Assembly: GCA_011947345.1 (NCBI GenBank)
Contig: JAAVTG010000012.1
Span: 110,615 to 174,614 of the forward strand
Origin: Phytophthora quininea
Lineage: Eukaryota > Oomycota > Peronosporomycetes > Peronosporales > Peronosporaceae
Direction of reading: 5' to 3'
Length of the DNA stretch: 64,000 bases
The translations under genes were made by a program, and so were the position numbers. Under the pieces are notes generated by a model. It saw nothing but the letters and a program-made list of their open reading frames with translations. It made no database searches and was not told where the DNA came from. Positions 1 through 11,119 of the stretch are shown here, one piece after another; position 1 is the stretch's first letter; each line of letters opens with the position of its first letter.

Positions 1-230
1 ACAACCAGCACGGCTCGCCATGCTCGCAGGCTGCAGCGGCATTGACATTGATATTGACATTGAAGTGCTCACCACACGTCACAGACGCAAATGATTGTCG
101 CTGTAGCTCTATTCGCATTAAAGTACGCCGCGATCTTCCCGCATCGCTTCCGCATTCTACGACGCTGATGGAGCTCTCCAGTCTTCGTACGTGAGCGGCG
201 GCGCTGTCCAGACAGGAGATCCACGACGAC

Positions 231-2435
231 GTGCTCCGGTCGCTTCCGAAGCTGCACACGGCGCTGCGGAGCGATCCGTCGACGACCGACCGACTCTGGA
301 GACGAACGTCAAGTGACACGGCCAAGGTCAGCACGTTTGAGTTGGTGGGGGTGGCTCCGACCGCCGATCAAGACGGGACGGAAGTGCAGTACGCGATCGC
401 AGCGTCGACACAAGTGCACTGCCATCTGAACGAGGTCTTGAGCGTCCTCACCAGTCCAAATTCCAGCGACTATGAAGGAACGATGGAGACGCTGTACGGC
501 AAGCGGTTTGATGGCGGCGAAGTGCTTTACCATGAACGGTGTCACCTCACTCCCAACGCGGACGAACATGAAGGAAACTTTAGCACCGGAGGCGACGTCC
601 TTCTGGATGTCAAGATGGCGTCGCTGCGGCCGAGTTTGCTCAGTCTCGTCCCCAAGAGCGTGTGCCAACCGGACCCTCGAAGTGTGCAGCGGTTCTGCTT
701 CCAATCGCTCACACATCATTACCCCGGCGCGGACCGAGCGGTTCACGTCGTGAAGACGCTGCCCAGGCGGATCCACGACCAGATCGTTCCTCGGGACTGC
801 TGCTCGTCGCTGTGCTGCGATGTCGACCACCTTGGCGTGGCTTTCGACATTGAATCCATGTCAGAGGACGAAGACACAGGCCAGCCTGAAACCACGCGGA
901 TCTTCGTTCATGCCTACGCGGCGACTCCTTTATCGGACGGGTTTGATCAGCGGCGGCTCAATCGCACAGCGATGCCCCGTGTTAATTCAGAGGTGAAGCA
1001 TGTGCTGCAGCTTCTCGTCAGCCAGTTGACCGGCTTCGAACGGATCATCAAGCGCCGTCGACTGGGTCTCCAGTCTTTCATTTATTTCCCGCCGTCCATC
1101 AGTAAGGAGGCGAACGAGCAGCCCACTCGCTGCGTGTGTGTGAGTTGTCTGAAGCGGTTTACTTTGTTCCGACGCGAGTTTTACTGCCAAGTGTGCGGCC
1201 ACGTCGTGTGTGGGGATTGCTCCCAATTCTACGAGGTAGAGCCTCGCGCAGGTGAAATCCGGAAGAACCGCGTCTGTCGCCACTGCGTCAACAGCGTCGA
1301 CGCGTGCACTTTCGCCAGCGAGGACGTCGCCGCCGCGCTGGGGCCGAACGTCGTCCCCGTGCGACGCAGCTCGGGCTGGTCGCAGATCTTCGACGACGAC
1401 GAGCTCGACAGCGAGGACGAAGACGACGGCTGTGCTGGCATCGTGGCCGAATTCCACTCCGGAGGCCGCATCGACAGGTTTGAGGAGCTCGCCCAGCTCG
1501 GCGAGATGATGGCGAGGGCCAAGCAGCGACTTCGCGCCAGAGCACCGCCCGCACCTCGCCCGCGAGTGCAGTTTAGCCTGCCTTCAAACCCAACGTCGAT
1601 CGTCCCTCGAAGTGGCGGCAGCGCTCTTGAGATGACCAAAGTCCGCGTCCAACGGCAGCTGGAAAGGTATCTCAACCGCTCGCTGGCCGATGCGCAGGAG
1701 AAGTACTCGCTCCACAGCTTGGAGACGGCCAGTCTGACGCGGAACTACCGATACGCTTTCGACGCCGGCAAGACCAAGTACGAAGGCCACCCACTGCCTC
1801 CGATCCCGACCGCAGCGCGGGAATCGCTTCGTCTGCAGCATCTCCGGGCCTCGGGCATCCTAGAGCCTGAATACGACCACTCTGCGCTCGATTTGATCGC
1901 CCAAGTGGCTGCGAAGCGACTCGACTGCCCCATCGGCTTCATCTCGCTAGTGGACGAGTCCGTCTTCCACTCGGTTGGGACGTTCCCACCGCGCAACTTT
2001 GGCTTGCAAGCTCCACGCGTAGAGAGCATGTGCGCCCACACCGTGTACGTCGACAAGCCGCTGGTCATCAAGAATGCGCAGAGCGACCTGCGCTTCGCTC
2101 GGATGCTGGTGGTGCGCGACCACGGCGTGAGGTTCTACGCCGGCTTCCCCATTCGAGCGCCCGACGGCTCCATCGTGGCGACGTTGTGCGCTTCGGACCG
2201 AGTCCCGCACACCAACATTTCGGACGCAGACTACGCCACGATGCAGACGCTAGCGACCGTGGCGGCGCAGATGATCGCGCCGTCGAACCGCGTGCTCAGC
2301 ATCCCGCAGCAGCCGAGGATGCAGTCGGACGCCATCAGTCGAGTCCAGCAAAGAGTGCACAGCCACGACAATCCCAGTCGCAAGAAGCCACTGAAGCTGC
2401 AGAACTCCAAGATCACCATGATCCAGTGGAAGTAG
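231..2435 (+). CDS. START-like / FYVE / GAF domain protein, copy 1
   Basis: A predicted lipid-binding and signalling protein. The N-terminal ~270 residues match the START-like region of its neighbour. A FYVE-type zinc finger lies at about residues 301-353, with paired CxxC motifs and RREFYCQVCG in place of the usual basic RRHHCR patch. An acidic linker follows, and a GAF domain at about residues 548-690 carries the conserved CAHTVY and FYAGFPIRAPDG segments. FYVE domains usually bind PI3P on endosomes; the altered basic patch makes that uncertain here. The 5' end is unresolved: position 231 is GTG, the open frame continues upstream to a TGA at 192-194, and an ATG at 168 lies just beyond that stop in the same frame. 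Homology to copy 2 already begins upstream of 231, so an upstream exon or a lost base is likely. It heads a same-strand pair with the gene at 3145. Confidence 0.85.
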   Translation: MLRSLPKLHTALRSDPSTTDRLWRRTSSDTAKVSTFELVGVAPTADQDGTEVQYAIAASTQVHCHLNEVLSVLTSPNSSDYEGTMETLYGKRFDGGEVLYHERCHLTPNADEHEGNFSTGGDVLLDVKMASLRPSLLSLVPKSVCQPDPRSVQRFCFQSLTHHYPGADRAVHVVKTLPRRIHDQIVPRDCCSSLCCDVDHLGVAFDIESMSEDEDTGQPETTRIFVHAYAATPLSDGFDQRRLNRTAMPRVNSEVKHVLQLLVSQLTGFERIIKRRRLGLQSFIYFPPSISKEANEQPTRCVCVSCLKRFTLFRREFYCQVCGHVVCGDCSQFYEVEPRAGEIRKNRVCRHCVNSVDACTFASEDVAAALGPNVVPVRRSSGWSQIFDDDELDSEDEDDGCAGIVAEFHSGGRIDRFEELAQLGEMMARAKQRLRARAPPAPRPRVQFSLPSNPTSIVPRSGGSALEMTKVRVQRQLERYLNRSLADAQEKYSLHSLETASLTRNYRYAFDAGKTKYEGHPLPPIPTAARESLRLQHLRASGILEPEYDHSALDLIAQVAAKRLDCPIGFISLVDESVFHSVGTFPPRNFGLQAPRVESMCAHTVYVDKPLVIKNAQSDLRFARMLVVRDHGVRFYAGFPIRAPDGSIVATLCASDRVPHTNISDADYATMQTLATVAAQMIAPSNRVLSIPQQPRMQSDAISRVQQRVHSHDNPSRKKPLKLQNSKITMIQWK

Positions 2436-3144
2436 AGGAACGCATTAAAGTCCATCAAATACAGCGAGAAGACTTCTCTCTTGCAAGGCAACAGCAGCAG
2501 CCGGAGGAAAGGTTTCGTTGAAGCGATCCCATGCGCCGGCCCTGGTCGGTGTCTGGTCCAAGTTGTACAAGCTCGGTGGCCTTGAATTGCCCCACGATGC
2601 GTCGGTCGTCTGGTCTCGAGACTTGAAGGGTTGACGGATCGAGTCTGACGCAGCGTTGCCAATTAGTCTGCCGAGCTTTTCCAGACAAGACTCTGCGACT
2701 GCGACCGTCTCGATGACTTGATCGCTTTCGGCGTCAAGAGCAAACACCGTCCACGAGTATGAGAGTGCAGTGTCCTTGCGACCACCACCTCGACGACGAC
2801 GACCGAGTACACCGCGGACATCAATTTCCTTGCCTTCCTCGTTGAAACCTTTCCTGTTTTCCACGCACGGTAGGGTATCCGTGTTTCACTCGCATGTATC
2901 CACGGCCACGGATAACTTTCTTCGCGTCTGCTGCTTATGGCAACCACGACGCCAAGCAATCGGCGGACCAGCTGGCACTTTGGTGAAGCTTGTCACCGTA
3001 GAAAGGCCTCAAGGTGCTCCATACAGCTCACCAGGACGACCGTCTGCAAGCACGGACCAGTTCGCTGACGCCACAGCCCCTGCTACCGATGAGGTCCCTC
3101 CTTTTGATGGATCACTCTTCGATTTACCTTGATCCGCCAGCACC
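2436..3144. other. spacer between the two FYVE-GAF genes
   Basis: No gene is assigned. A minus-strand open frame at 2445-2864 (139 codons) has a plausible composition but no recognisable domain and lies where terminator and promoter sequence are expected, so I do not call it. Confidence 0.4.
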
Positions 3145-5425
3145 ATGAGCTCGACTCGATCAGGACGGTCGAACAGCGTTCGCTCCAGACGAGCAACGTC
3201 GCGAGCTCGAGCACCGACGTACCACCGCAAGACGTCGAGTTTCAAGTCGTACCGACCGCCCCAAGAGCAACGTCGCGGCGGGTTGGCAGTACGCGGCAAC
3301 GACGGCGACAAGCGGATGCTGTTCACCGACCAAGAGATGGCCGACGATCTGTTGGCGACGGTCCCGAAACTTCACGCTGCCATTGCCATGGACGCCCGGG
3401 GAGTCATATGTGGCACCGCAAAGGCAGGAAGGACGGCGTCGTCTTCTATGAACTGATGCCGAGCGCCGACGGCACCGACGACATGGATTTGGCCCACGCG
3501 TCGTTGGCCAAGACACAGCTCAGGTGCCATCTGAACGAAGTGCTCAACGTGCTCATCAGCAACGAATCCAGCAACTACCAAAGCACCATGGCCGCCCTCT
3601 GCGGCGACAAGTTCCGCGATGGTCGCGTGGTATTTCAGCAGCGCTGTCGGTTCTCAGAGAACTCGCGTCGGACGCTAGCGGATCTGGACAGCACGGAACC
3701 GGAGACCGACGGACAAAAGCTGCTGATCAGTGTCAATACAGCGACGTTGCAGCCCAACCTCCGCCTTAAACTACAGTCCAAGAAGAAGCGACAACCGCAG
3801 AAGTTGTGCTTCTCGTCCTTCACGCATCAATACCCAAGCAACGATCGAGCGGTGCACGTGATGAAGACGCTACCGAAGCATATCCACGACCAGTTGATCC
3901 CCGTGAAGAGCGTACGGCGCTACGTCGCGAGTTGGATCACTTGTCTGTAGCGTTTGATATCCAGTCGACGCCAGCTCCTGGCGGCAGTAGCAGTCAGAGG
4001 ACGAGCATTATTGCGCATGGATATGCTGCAGTGACTCCACCCGAAGCGTTCGGGGCCTACGTACCGAATCCGAGAGCACGAGTACATGTAGCTGCGCCAA
4101 CGAAGTCTCAAGTCGTACGTCGTCGTGGCGCGATCATCAACCCGGAAGCCAAACACGTGATCGATATGCTGACACGTTCACTGGGAGAGCTCGAGCGAGT
4201 CATTCGCCGTCGCCGGTTTGGCTTCCAGTCGTTCGTCTACTTCCACACGTCGACTCTGGGACACCCGGAGCTGAAGTCGTGCTCGATCTGCCTCAAGAAG
4301 TTCTCGCTCATCCGCTGGGACTTCTTCTGCCAACTCTGCGGCCACATGGTCTGTCGGGACTGCTCTCAGCAGTACGAAGTTGAAGCTCGTGTTGGTGAAG
4401 TTCGTAAGAACCGCATCTGTGTGGAGTGTGTCGTTCGAGTTGACGCTTGTAAGTTTGAAGACGAGAACCTCATCGCACCGCTCGGGCCGGTGGTGGTGGA
4501 CGATGATCACTGGTTCTCCGACAGCGAGTTGGAGTCGCTGGAAGACTCGGAGACAGCTAGCGTTGAAACATACCCTTCCAGTGCATCGATGAGCGACCAA
4601 CTCCACAATGACTTGGCTTCCGACGATCCCAGCACGCGCTCGCTAGCTCTCGAGCAGCTTGGTCGGATTCTGAGTCCGACGAATTCTGTGTCTTCCGAAC
4701 GACAAAAGCGACGACGGAGACATAAGAGTAAAACCCCGCCGAAGGACTTTGCGGAGAAGGTGCGCTGGGATATCGAGCACCATCTCAAGCAGAGCTTGCG
4801 TGTAGCTGAGAAGACGACTCGGTCGGAAGACTGCGACGTGGCTGACCTGGAACGGGACTATGCTTTCGAATTCGACAGCTCTCGGACTCGAGACCCAAAC
4901 CATCCTCTACCGCCAATGCCGGAACATGACAAGGAAAACAAACGTCTCCGATATATTGAAGAATCTGGGGTGCTCAACGATAAATACGACCGAGCGGCTT
5001 TGAATTTGCTAGCACAAGTTGCAGCCAAGCAACTCGGCTGTCCGGTGGGCTACGTGTCGATGATAGGCGAGGAGACTTTCCACGCGGTCGGCACATTCCC
5101 CATTCGACCTCCAGAGATGAACGTCGCCCCAAGAACGGAGAATATGTGCGCACATACCGTCTACGAAGACAAGCCGCTGGTGGTCAAGAACCCGCAGCGG
5201 GACATGCGCTTTGCACAGATACCCATTATCAAGGACGCCGGCGTCAAATTCTACGCCGGTTTCCCCATTCGAGCGCCGGACGGAGCCATCGTGGCATCAC
5301 TTTGTACGTCGGACTTCAAACCACACGACAGCATCTCCACGAAAGAGTATGCGACGATGGAGACGCTCGCCAAAATTGCAGGGCAGCTGGTCGCACCTCG
5401 GCGGCTTCCTGCTGCAGCGTATTAG
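3145..5425 (+). CDS. START-like / FYVE / GAF domain protein, copy 2 (two apparent frameshifts)
   Basis: Tandem paralogue of the gene at 231, with the same order: START-like region, FYVE zinc finger (near 4280-4440, core WDFFCQLCGHMVC), Ser/acidic linker and C-terminal GAF domain (CAHTVY and FYAGFPIRAPDG again present). The ATG at 3145 begins a Ser/Arg-rich leader that copy 1 does not show. Homology passes through three frames in order. The first switch fits one missing G in the G4 run at 3398-3401, the second one missing C in the C4 run at 3899-3902. With those allowed, the protein is about 760 residues and collinear with copy 1. I infer sequence undercalls rather than a pseudogene, because no in-frame stop or domain loss is seen. 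Confidence 0.8.
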
Positions 5426-5577
5426 CCGTCGTGGCATTTGCCGGGATATAAGAACACGTGATCCAGTGAACAACCACAATGGCAAAGCAGATGGAATGCC
5501 TATCCCAAGTTTACCGGCGCAGCTGTTGACTGTGCTGATAGTGATTTTGTCGTCACTTTTCAAGCCTCTGCGTCAAG

Positions 5578-7233
5578 ATGACTCGGCTCAATCGTCTCAG
5601 TACGACGGAGCGGCTTTCGTCATGCTACATGATGGAAACAGGTTCTCCGAAATCTGCCAAGGACATGGAAGCTGGAGCTTTGCAAAAAGGAGGCACCGTC
5701 AACATCTTCAGTAGACAGCACATGGGCCTCGTCCTTCAATACGCTGCAGTGGGTCTCGTATTCGGCGTGCTGCCTTCGACGGTCTACCCGTTCATGCAGA
5801 CGTATCTCAACGCCAGCGGAGCACAGGTCATGACCGCCATGACGCTCATCCTGCTGCCGTGGACGTTCAAAGTGTTCTTCGGCACGCTTTCCGACTGCTT
5901 CCCCATCTGTGGGTATCGCCGTCGACCATATATGGTCATCGGATGGACGATCTGTGTGGGCTCGCTGTTGATCATGGCCTCGTGTAAAGCTGGTCAACCC
6001 TACTTTGAAGACCCGTTGGACCGTCAACTTTCCCCCAAAGACTACACCCCAGAAGTGGAGGCAAGACTGAACCGTGATGCACCGTCAAACGCTGGTCGCT
6101 ACATGGCTCTAATGATGATGTCGGCTTTCGGGTATACCTTGGCGAGTGTCTGTGCCGATGGACTGGTCGTTGAAATGGCCCAACGAGAACCGCTGGCTGA
6201 AAGAGGAAGGACGCAATCCAAAGTATATACCCTCCAAATTCTCGCGATGACGCTGGGTAAAATCCTGACGGGGTTTGCGTTCAACGGCGTGGATTATGGT
6301 GGCTCGTTCAATTTTTCGCTGTCGTTCCCGCAGCTCATGTTGGTGCTTGCAGTGGTCACGGCTCCGATGATCCCCATGTCGTGGCTATTTATCCAAGAAT
6401 CAACAAAACCACCGATGGCTTTTACAAAATACGTGAACGGTCTGTGGCAATTCATCCAGAAGCGTGCCGTCTTCCAGTTCCTATTCTACGCTTTCTTCAG
6501 CGGCATATTCAACAGTTTCTCATGCACTGCAGGGACTCCAATCCAACTTTTCATAGTGAAAGTGACGCCAATCAACAACACCATCAGCGAGCTTATCGGT
6601 AGCCTTCTGTGCATGGGGATCTTTGCTCTTATCGGAGAATACGGTCTCGCTTGGAATTGGCGTGTGGTGACGGTAGCCACCGGGATGCTAGTGGTCATTT
6701 TGGACGCTGTGTGTACGTTCACCACGGTCTGGGATGTGTTTCGAAGTCAGTGGTTTTGGCTCGGTATGCCCGTGGTGGCGGATATTCCCAACTACATCAC
6801 TTACCTTATCGGGACTTTCGTGACGGTTGAGTTAGTCGGCGAAGGGCAAGAAGGGGCGATATTTGGACTGCTCACAACGATATCGAACTTGTCATCTCCC
6901 TTTGCAACGACACTGACCCGAATTGTCGATAGTTCGTGGGATCTCAGCAACGAACGCGTACAGACCGACGACTACAGCGTTCGACGCGACATTACCGTGG
7001 CATATGTGCTGATGTACTTGATGACGGCCGTGTCGTGGCTGTTTCTATTCCTTTTGCCCAAACAGAAGCGAGAGACGCAGGAATTGAAGAAGTCGGGAGG
7101 CTCGAGTACATTGTGTGGAGGGTTGACGGTGGGATACCTGGCTATCGCGCTGGTCTGGTCGTTCACGACCAATATTTTGGCCATTTCGTCGAGTACAAGC
7201 TGTCTTGTTATCGCTGGAGGCGATGGCTGTTAA
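5578..7233 (+). CDS. folate-biopterin (BT1/FBT) family transporter, copy 1
   Basis: A polytopic membrane protein of 551 residues in the major facilitator superfamily, resembling BT1/FBT folate-biopterin transporters. Family marks include the first helix region (GLVFGVLPSTVYPFMQTYL), a DCFPI..YRRRPYM loop between early helices, and about twelve hydrophobic segments ending near residue 545. Members move folates, pterins or S-adenosylmethionine; the substrate here cannot be read from sequence. The start is the ATG at 5578, followed by a hydrophilic leader of about 45 residues like that of the paralogue. It converges on that paralogue (7335-8983, opposite strand), leaving about 100 bp between the two stops. 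The frame is intact. Confidence 0.9.
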   Translation: MTRLNRLSTTERLSSCYMMETGSPKSAKDMEAGALQKGGTVNIFSRQHMGLVLQYAAVGLVFGVLPSTVYPFMQTYLNASGAQVMTAMTLILLPWTFKVFFGTLSDCFPICGYRRRPYMVIGWTICVGSLLIMASCKAGQPYFEDPLDRQLSPKDYTPEVEARLNRDAPSNAGRYMALMMMSAFGYTLASVCADGLVVEMAQREPLAERGRTQSKVYTLQILAMTLGKILTGFAFNGVDYGGSFNFSLSFPQLMLVLAVVTAPMIPMSWLFIQESTKPPMAFTKYVNGLWQFIQKRAVFQFLFYAFFSGIFNSFSCTAGTPIQLFIVKVTPINNTISELIGSLLCMGIFALIGEYGLAWNWRVVTVATGMLVVILDAVCTFTTVWDVFRSQWFWLGMPVVADIPNYITYLIGTFVTVELVGEGQEGAIFGLLTTISNLSSPFATTLTRIVDSSWDLSNERVQTDDYSVRRDITVAYVLMYLMTAVSWLFLFLLPKQKRETQELKKSGGSSTLCGGLTVGYLAIALVWSFTTNILAISSSTSCLVIAGGDGC

Positions 7234-7334
7234 GGAAGCTGTCTACAACTGTGAAGTACAGTAGTAGTAAAATATTTGTCATCTTGCATTGCTTTTGTTG
7301 ATCGTTTCCTACTTGTATTGTACGTGCCAACAAT

Positions 7335-8983
7335 TCAGCAGCCTTTGCCGCCAGCGATCACGAGGCAGCTCGTACTAGGGATAATCGCCAGGACGTTGCA
7401 CGCGATGGACCACACGAGCGCGAAGCTCAAATATGCAACAGTAAGAGCGCCACACAGTGAACTCGAACCGCCGGATCGCTTCAATTCCTGCACCTCCGTC
7501 TTCTGTCTCGGTAGGAGGAACAGGAACAGCCACGACACAATCGTCATGCCGTACATCAGCAGCATGGCTTTGGTGATATCCAGTCGCACAGAGTCGTCGT
7601 CGATCTGGATCCGCTCGTTGCTGAAGTCCCAATAACCATCGACGATTCGGGTCAATGTGGTCGCAAATGGATTCGCAATAGTGTTGACACTGATCAGCAG
7701 GCCGAACATCGCTCCCTCTCGACCTTCGTCGATCAATTCCACAGCCACAAAGCTGCAGATGAGGTGATGAATGTAGAATGGGACGATGATCACAATGGGG
7801 AGGCCGAGCCAGAACCACTGACTTCGAAACACATCCCAGATCGCGATGAACGCGAAGACACTGTCGAGAACTAGCACCAGAACGCCAATACTGACCGTGA
7901 TCACTCGCCAATTCCATCCAAGGCCGTACTTGCCGATGATGACAAATGCGCTGAAGCACAACATGCTTCCGATCATGTCGCTCAGAGCGTTGTTGACGGC
8001 AGTGACCCCACCATGTAAAGCTGCACTGGAGTCATTGCAGTGAACGAGAAACTAGCAAAAATGCCGCTGAAAAATGAGTAAAAGACGAACTGGTAGACTG
8101 CGCGGGTCTTCATGGCTTGCCAAAACTGGCCCACGTACTTTGAAAACGACACAGCAGGTTTGGATGTTTCTTCCACGAAGAACCACGACACAGGAATAAT
8201 CGGAGCAGCGCAGATAGCGAGCATCAGCATAAGCTGCGGGAAGGTGAGAGAGAACTCGAACGATCCGCCGTACTCCACTCCGTTGAAAGCAAAGCCCACA
8301 AGTGCTTGACCCAAAGCGCCAGTGAACACCAACGCTGCGTTCATCGTGGACTGCGTTCGCCCCCGTGTCTCCAATGGTTCTTGTTGCGCCACTTCCACCA
8401 CCAAACCATCGACACTCACACTTGCCAACACATATCCACAAGCTGTAAACATCATCAGGAATACATAGCGACCAGCTTTCGAAGGAGCATCACGGTTCAG
8501 TCTCGCTTCAATTTCAGGCGTATAGTCCTTTGGTGAGACCAAACGGTCCGTCGGATTCACGAAGAACGGCTCGCCGACCTCCATGAACGCCATCGTGAGA
8601 AGCATAGCAACAGAGATGGTCCAGCCGATAACCATGTAAGGCCGACGACGGTAGCCGAACATCGGGAAGCAGTCGGAGAGAGCTCCGAAAAACGCTCTAA
8701 AAGTCCATGGCAGGAGGATGAGCGTCGAAGCGGTGATCACTTGAGCCCCACTGGCGTTGAGATACACTTGGATGAACGGGTAGACCGTGGACGGCAATGC
8801 TCCAATAAAGAGACCCACCACCATGGCCTGAGCCACCAGACCGACGTGTTTCTTGCTAAAGACGTTGATCTCTCTTCCTTGCGCTGCATCCGCTTCCAAG
8901 TCCTTGGGTGTCTTGGGTGTGAACTCTTCTTTCACGTACGAAGACTCGCAGTGAGCAGCGCTGCTGGTGCGAAACCAATTCAT
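7335..8983 (-). CDS. folate-biopterin (BT1/FBT) family transporter, copy 2 (one apparent frameshift)
   Basis: Paralogue of the convergent gene at 5578, aligned over its whole length with the same leader, GYRRRPYM loop and C-terminal tail. The frame breaks in mid-protein: homology ends at PVQLYMVG in one frame and resumes at once in the next, on the matching paralogue residues. One extra C in the C4 run at 8006-8009 (plus strand) joins the two parts exactly, giving a protein of about 549 residues. This looks like an undercalled homopolymer in an otherwise healthy gene. A head-to-head arrangement of 3' ends suggests duplication with inversion. Confidence 0.87.
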
Positions 8984-9359
8984 CCTATACTAGCGTTGCC
9001 GTCGTCGAAGAAAGTCAAAAGTGCGTGAATAGCCGAGATCAAATCGTTCGTGATATGGTAGCTAGCAGCTGGGATTGAATACTCTGATGCAACGGGAGAG
9101 CCCTCACGTCACACACGGTTATTACGTTACTCATGGAACCCCGTTAGTGGCGTAATACTACCCCACGTCACAATGACTGTATTGACCTGATCCACTAGCT
9201 CGTTGAAGTTCTCCCGGTCGTCTCTGATGTCTCTGCGCTCTTCTACTGATCGACTAGTCCTCGGAAGTACCGCTACCGAAGTCAGATTTTAGCCATGCGT
9301 TGACTCTCAGTTAGATCGATGTACATCGTGCAAGACACAAATCGGTCTGGATAGGGTCA
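8984..9359. other. intergenic, no gene seen
   Basis: Upstream of the minus-strand BT1 gene, so it should hold that gene's promoter. I see no open frame of interest and no element ends. Confidence 0.4.
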
Positions 9360-9921
9360 ACCCAAGCAAGAAATGGTGCGTGGAAGGCTGCGTCCTCCTT
9401 CGAGGCCTCCGGGTGTCAAGCGACGTAGCAGCACCACGACTCCCACCCGCTGCAATTGTCCGCATTCTTCTACCCATGCGCTGGGCGCTAGAGATGTAGA
9501 GCGTCACTGATGGCACAAAGAGGGAAGGAGCTGCAGCACTGTCTTTAGATGCCCGCGGTTGCTCTGTTGTGTGCAGTTGCTTCTACTGTACTACAGCTGA
9601 GGGTTTGCCGAGTGGCTTATCCCGATGGAATTTACGCCTGAACGAATTGCTCTGCTTGGTGGGTCGTTGTCGGTAAACTCCACGTGCCTGGACGTTCTGG
9701 AGAAAGACAAATACCGCAACCTGATCCGCGGTCGAAAACGGCGACACGAAGTCGTGAAGTGGCTGGAACAACAAAGGCGAAGAGTGAAACGGCAACGTAC
9801 TGTTTGCGTCAGATCTGCACCTGTTTTGAGAGAGTTTGATGAAGTTTACAAGAGTATTGCTGTGGAAGGCGCTGTCATGACTAGGTTGGGAATGCAAATT
9901 TGCAGACGAGCAAATTATTAA
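9360..9921 (+). pseudogene. ankyrin-repeat gene remnant upstream of NPP1-like copy 1
   Basis: A decayed piece of an oomycete ankyrin gene. An open stretch from 9625 encodes a segment ending KWLEQQRRRVKR that parallels EWIEQQRTSYRLSR in the second remnant at 12.6-13.1 kb, and the preceding DNA (about 9360-9500) also matches that region (shared GCTGCAATTGTCCGC). Only one ankyrin-like helix pair is recognisable. It is the 5' part of the tandemly duplicated unit that ends with the NPP1-like gene. Confidence 0.5.
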
Positions 9922-10120
9922 GTTGAAAACAGTTCCTGCTTCCCAGGAAGGCCATGCTATGTGTTGGTGCTACGCAGGCACTGCTAACAAACGGATCTCT
10001 GTATTGCGCCAAGGTATGCGCGTAGCTGCCGATCCCATCGACGATCCTTCATCAGCTTCGCCAAAGCTCAACCACGCTGCCTCGCTTGTCATTTCCAAAC
10101 CGACTCCGCAGCAAGCAAGC

Positions 10121-10837
10121 ATGGGCCTCCTACGCTGCGTTCTTCTAGCGACCACCTTGACAGCAGCCGTCGTATCGATTCAAGCGGCAGTCATCGACTA
10201 CGACCAAGTGCAGCCGTTCCCGGAGACGAAAGCCACAACGCAAGAGTCCAAGATGGCGTTGCAATTCAAGCCACAGCTCTACATCAGCCGTGGTTGCAAC
10301 CCGTACCCCGCCGTCGACGAAGAAGGCAACGTCAGCGGTGGCAAAGGAAATCGGCTGCTGACTGGAGACACCTGCGCTGGTTCTCGCTACGGGTCTCAAG
10401 TGTACGGCCGCTCAACGGTGTACAAGGGCACTCAAATCTTTATGTACGCTTGGTACTTCCCGAGAGCGTATTCTAGACGCCATTCCTGGGAGCACGCGAT
10501 CATCTGGTTAGATGAGGATAACTCGACGATTTCGGCGGTGTCGACGTCCCGGTCGTCGCCGTTGTTTACTCACTACACATACGCCCCGCCGAATTCGGAC
10601 GAACTGGACGGTGATAGAGTCAAGCTTCGGTACTGGGCTAATAATCAAGGGCACAACCTCAAGACGACGTGGAGAAGTGGGCAGTCTCAGGACTTGGTCA
10701 TGTGGAGTGAGATGACGGAGGCTGCCCAAAACGCACTGGCGACTGCGGACTTCGGCTGGGAGTGGAAGAGATCGTCCAAGGTGCCGTTCACCGACGGGAA
10801 CTTCGAGACCAACCTCAAGAACGCCTACCCATGGTAG
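10121..10837 (+). CDS. NPP1-like (NLP) secreted protein, copy 1
   Basis: A secreted protein of the necrosis- and ethylene-inducing-like (NLP/NPP1) family, 238 residues. The ATG at 10121 gives a classic signal peptide (LRCVLLATTLTAAVVSIQA) followed by the NPP1 domain. Two cysteines, in RGCNPYP and GDTCAGSRYG, match type 1 members. The central seven-residue motif that cytolytic members carry is strongly altered here: residues 118-124 read SRRHSWE. Many oomycete NLPs with a changed motif are non-cytolytic, so I infer this one probably is not a potent toxin; that is not proven. It is nearly identical to the copy at 13225 and sits in the same tandem unit. Confidence 0.9.
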   Translation: MGLLRCVLLATTLTAAVVSIQAAVIDYDQVQPFPETKATTQESKMALQFKPQLYISRGCNPYPAVDEEGNVSGGKGNRLLTGDTCAGSRYGSQVYGRSTVYKGTQIFMYAWYFPRAYSRRHSWEHAIIWLDEDNSTISAVSTSRSSPLFTHYTYAPPNSDELDGDRVKLRYWANNQGHNLKTTWRSGQSQDLVMWSEMTEAAQNALATADFGWEWKRSSKVPFTDGNFETNLKNAYPW

Positions 10838-10929
10838 ATACTTTTTTGTTGCTAGAAACTTGGTTGAAAAACAATGCATTCCTGCTCATATCTAGATGTG
10901 GGATGGTGTCAAGAGCGCTCTACAATGTA

Positions 10930-10960
10930 CTACCTCTGTGCGGAAAATGATGAGCATTTT
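10930..10960 (+). repeat. left terminal inverted repeat of the mariner element
   Basis: Pairs with 12591-12620 as reverse complement, one mismatch (T/C at the eighth base). Confidence 0.92.
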
Positions 10961-11119
10961 AAAAAAATGCGCAGCGCTCCGCCTCGTTTTTTGGGGAGTT
11001 ATAAGCTTTGCAGAGGTGCTAGCATTTGCGTGTGAGCTGCACACAAATCTAAACATTCGTGGGCGTACATGCTCCGCCACGTTAGAAGTACTAGTAGTAA
11101 AACATATCAAACTCGGACG

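Noticed and set aside
2445..2864. Minus-strand open frame of 139 codons after the first FYVE-GAF gene
   Set aside because: No domain, no clear counterpart next to copy 2, and it sits in expected terminator/promoter space.
9360..9500. Possible separate small gene before NPP1-like copy 1
   Set aside because: The DNA matches the ankyrin remnant before copy 2, so it is part of the duplicated unit.
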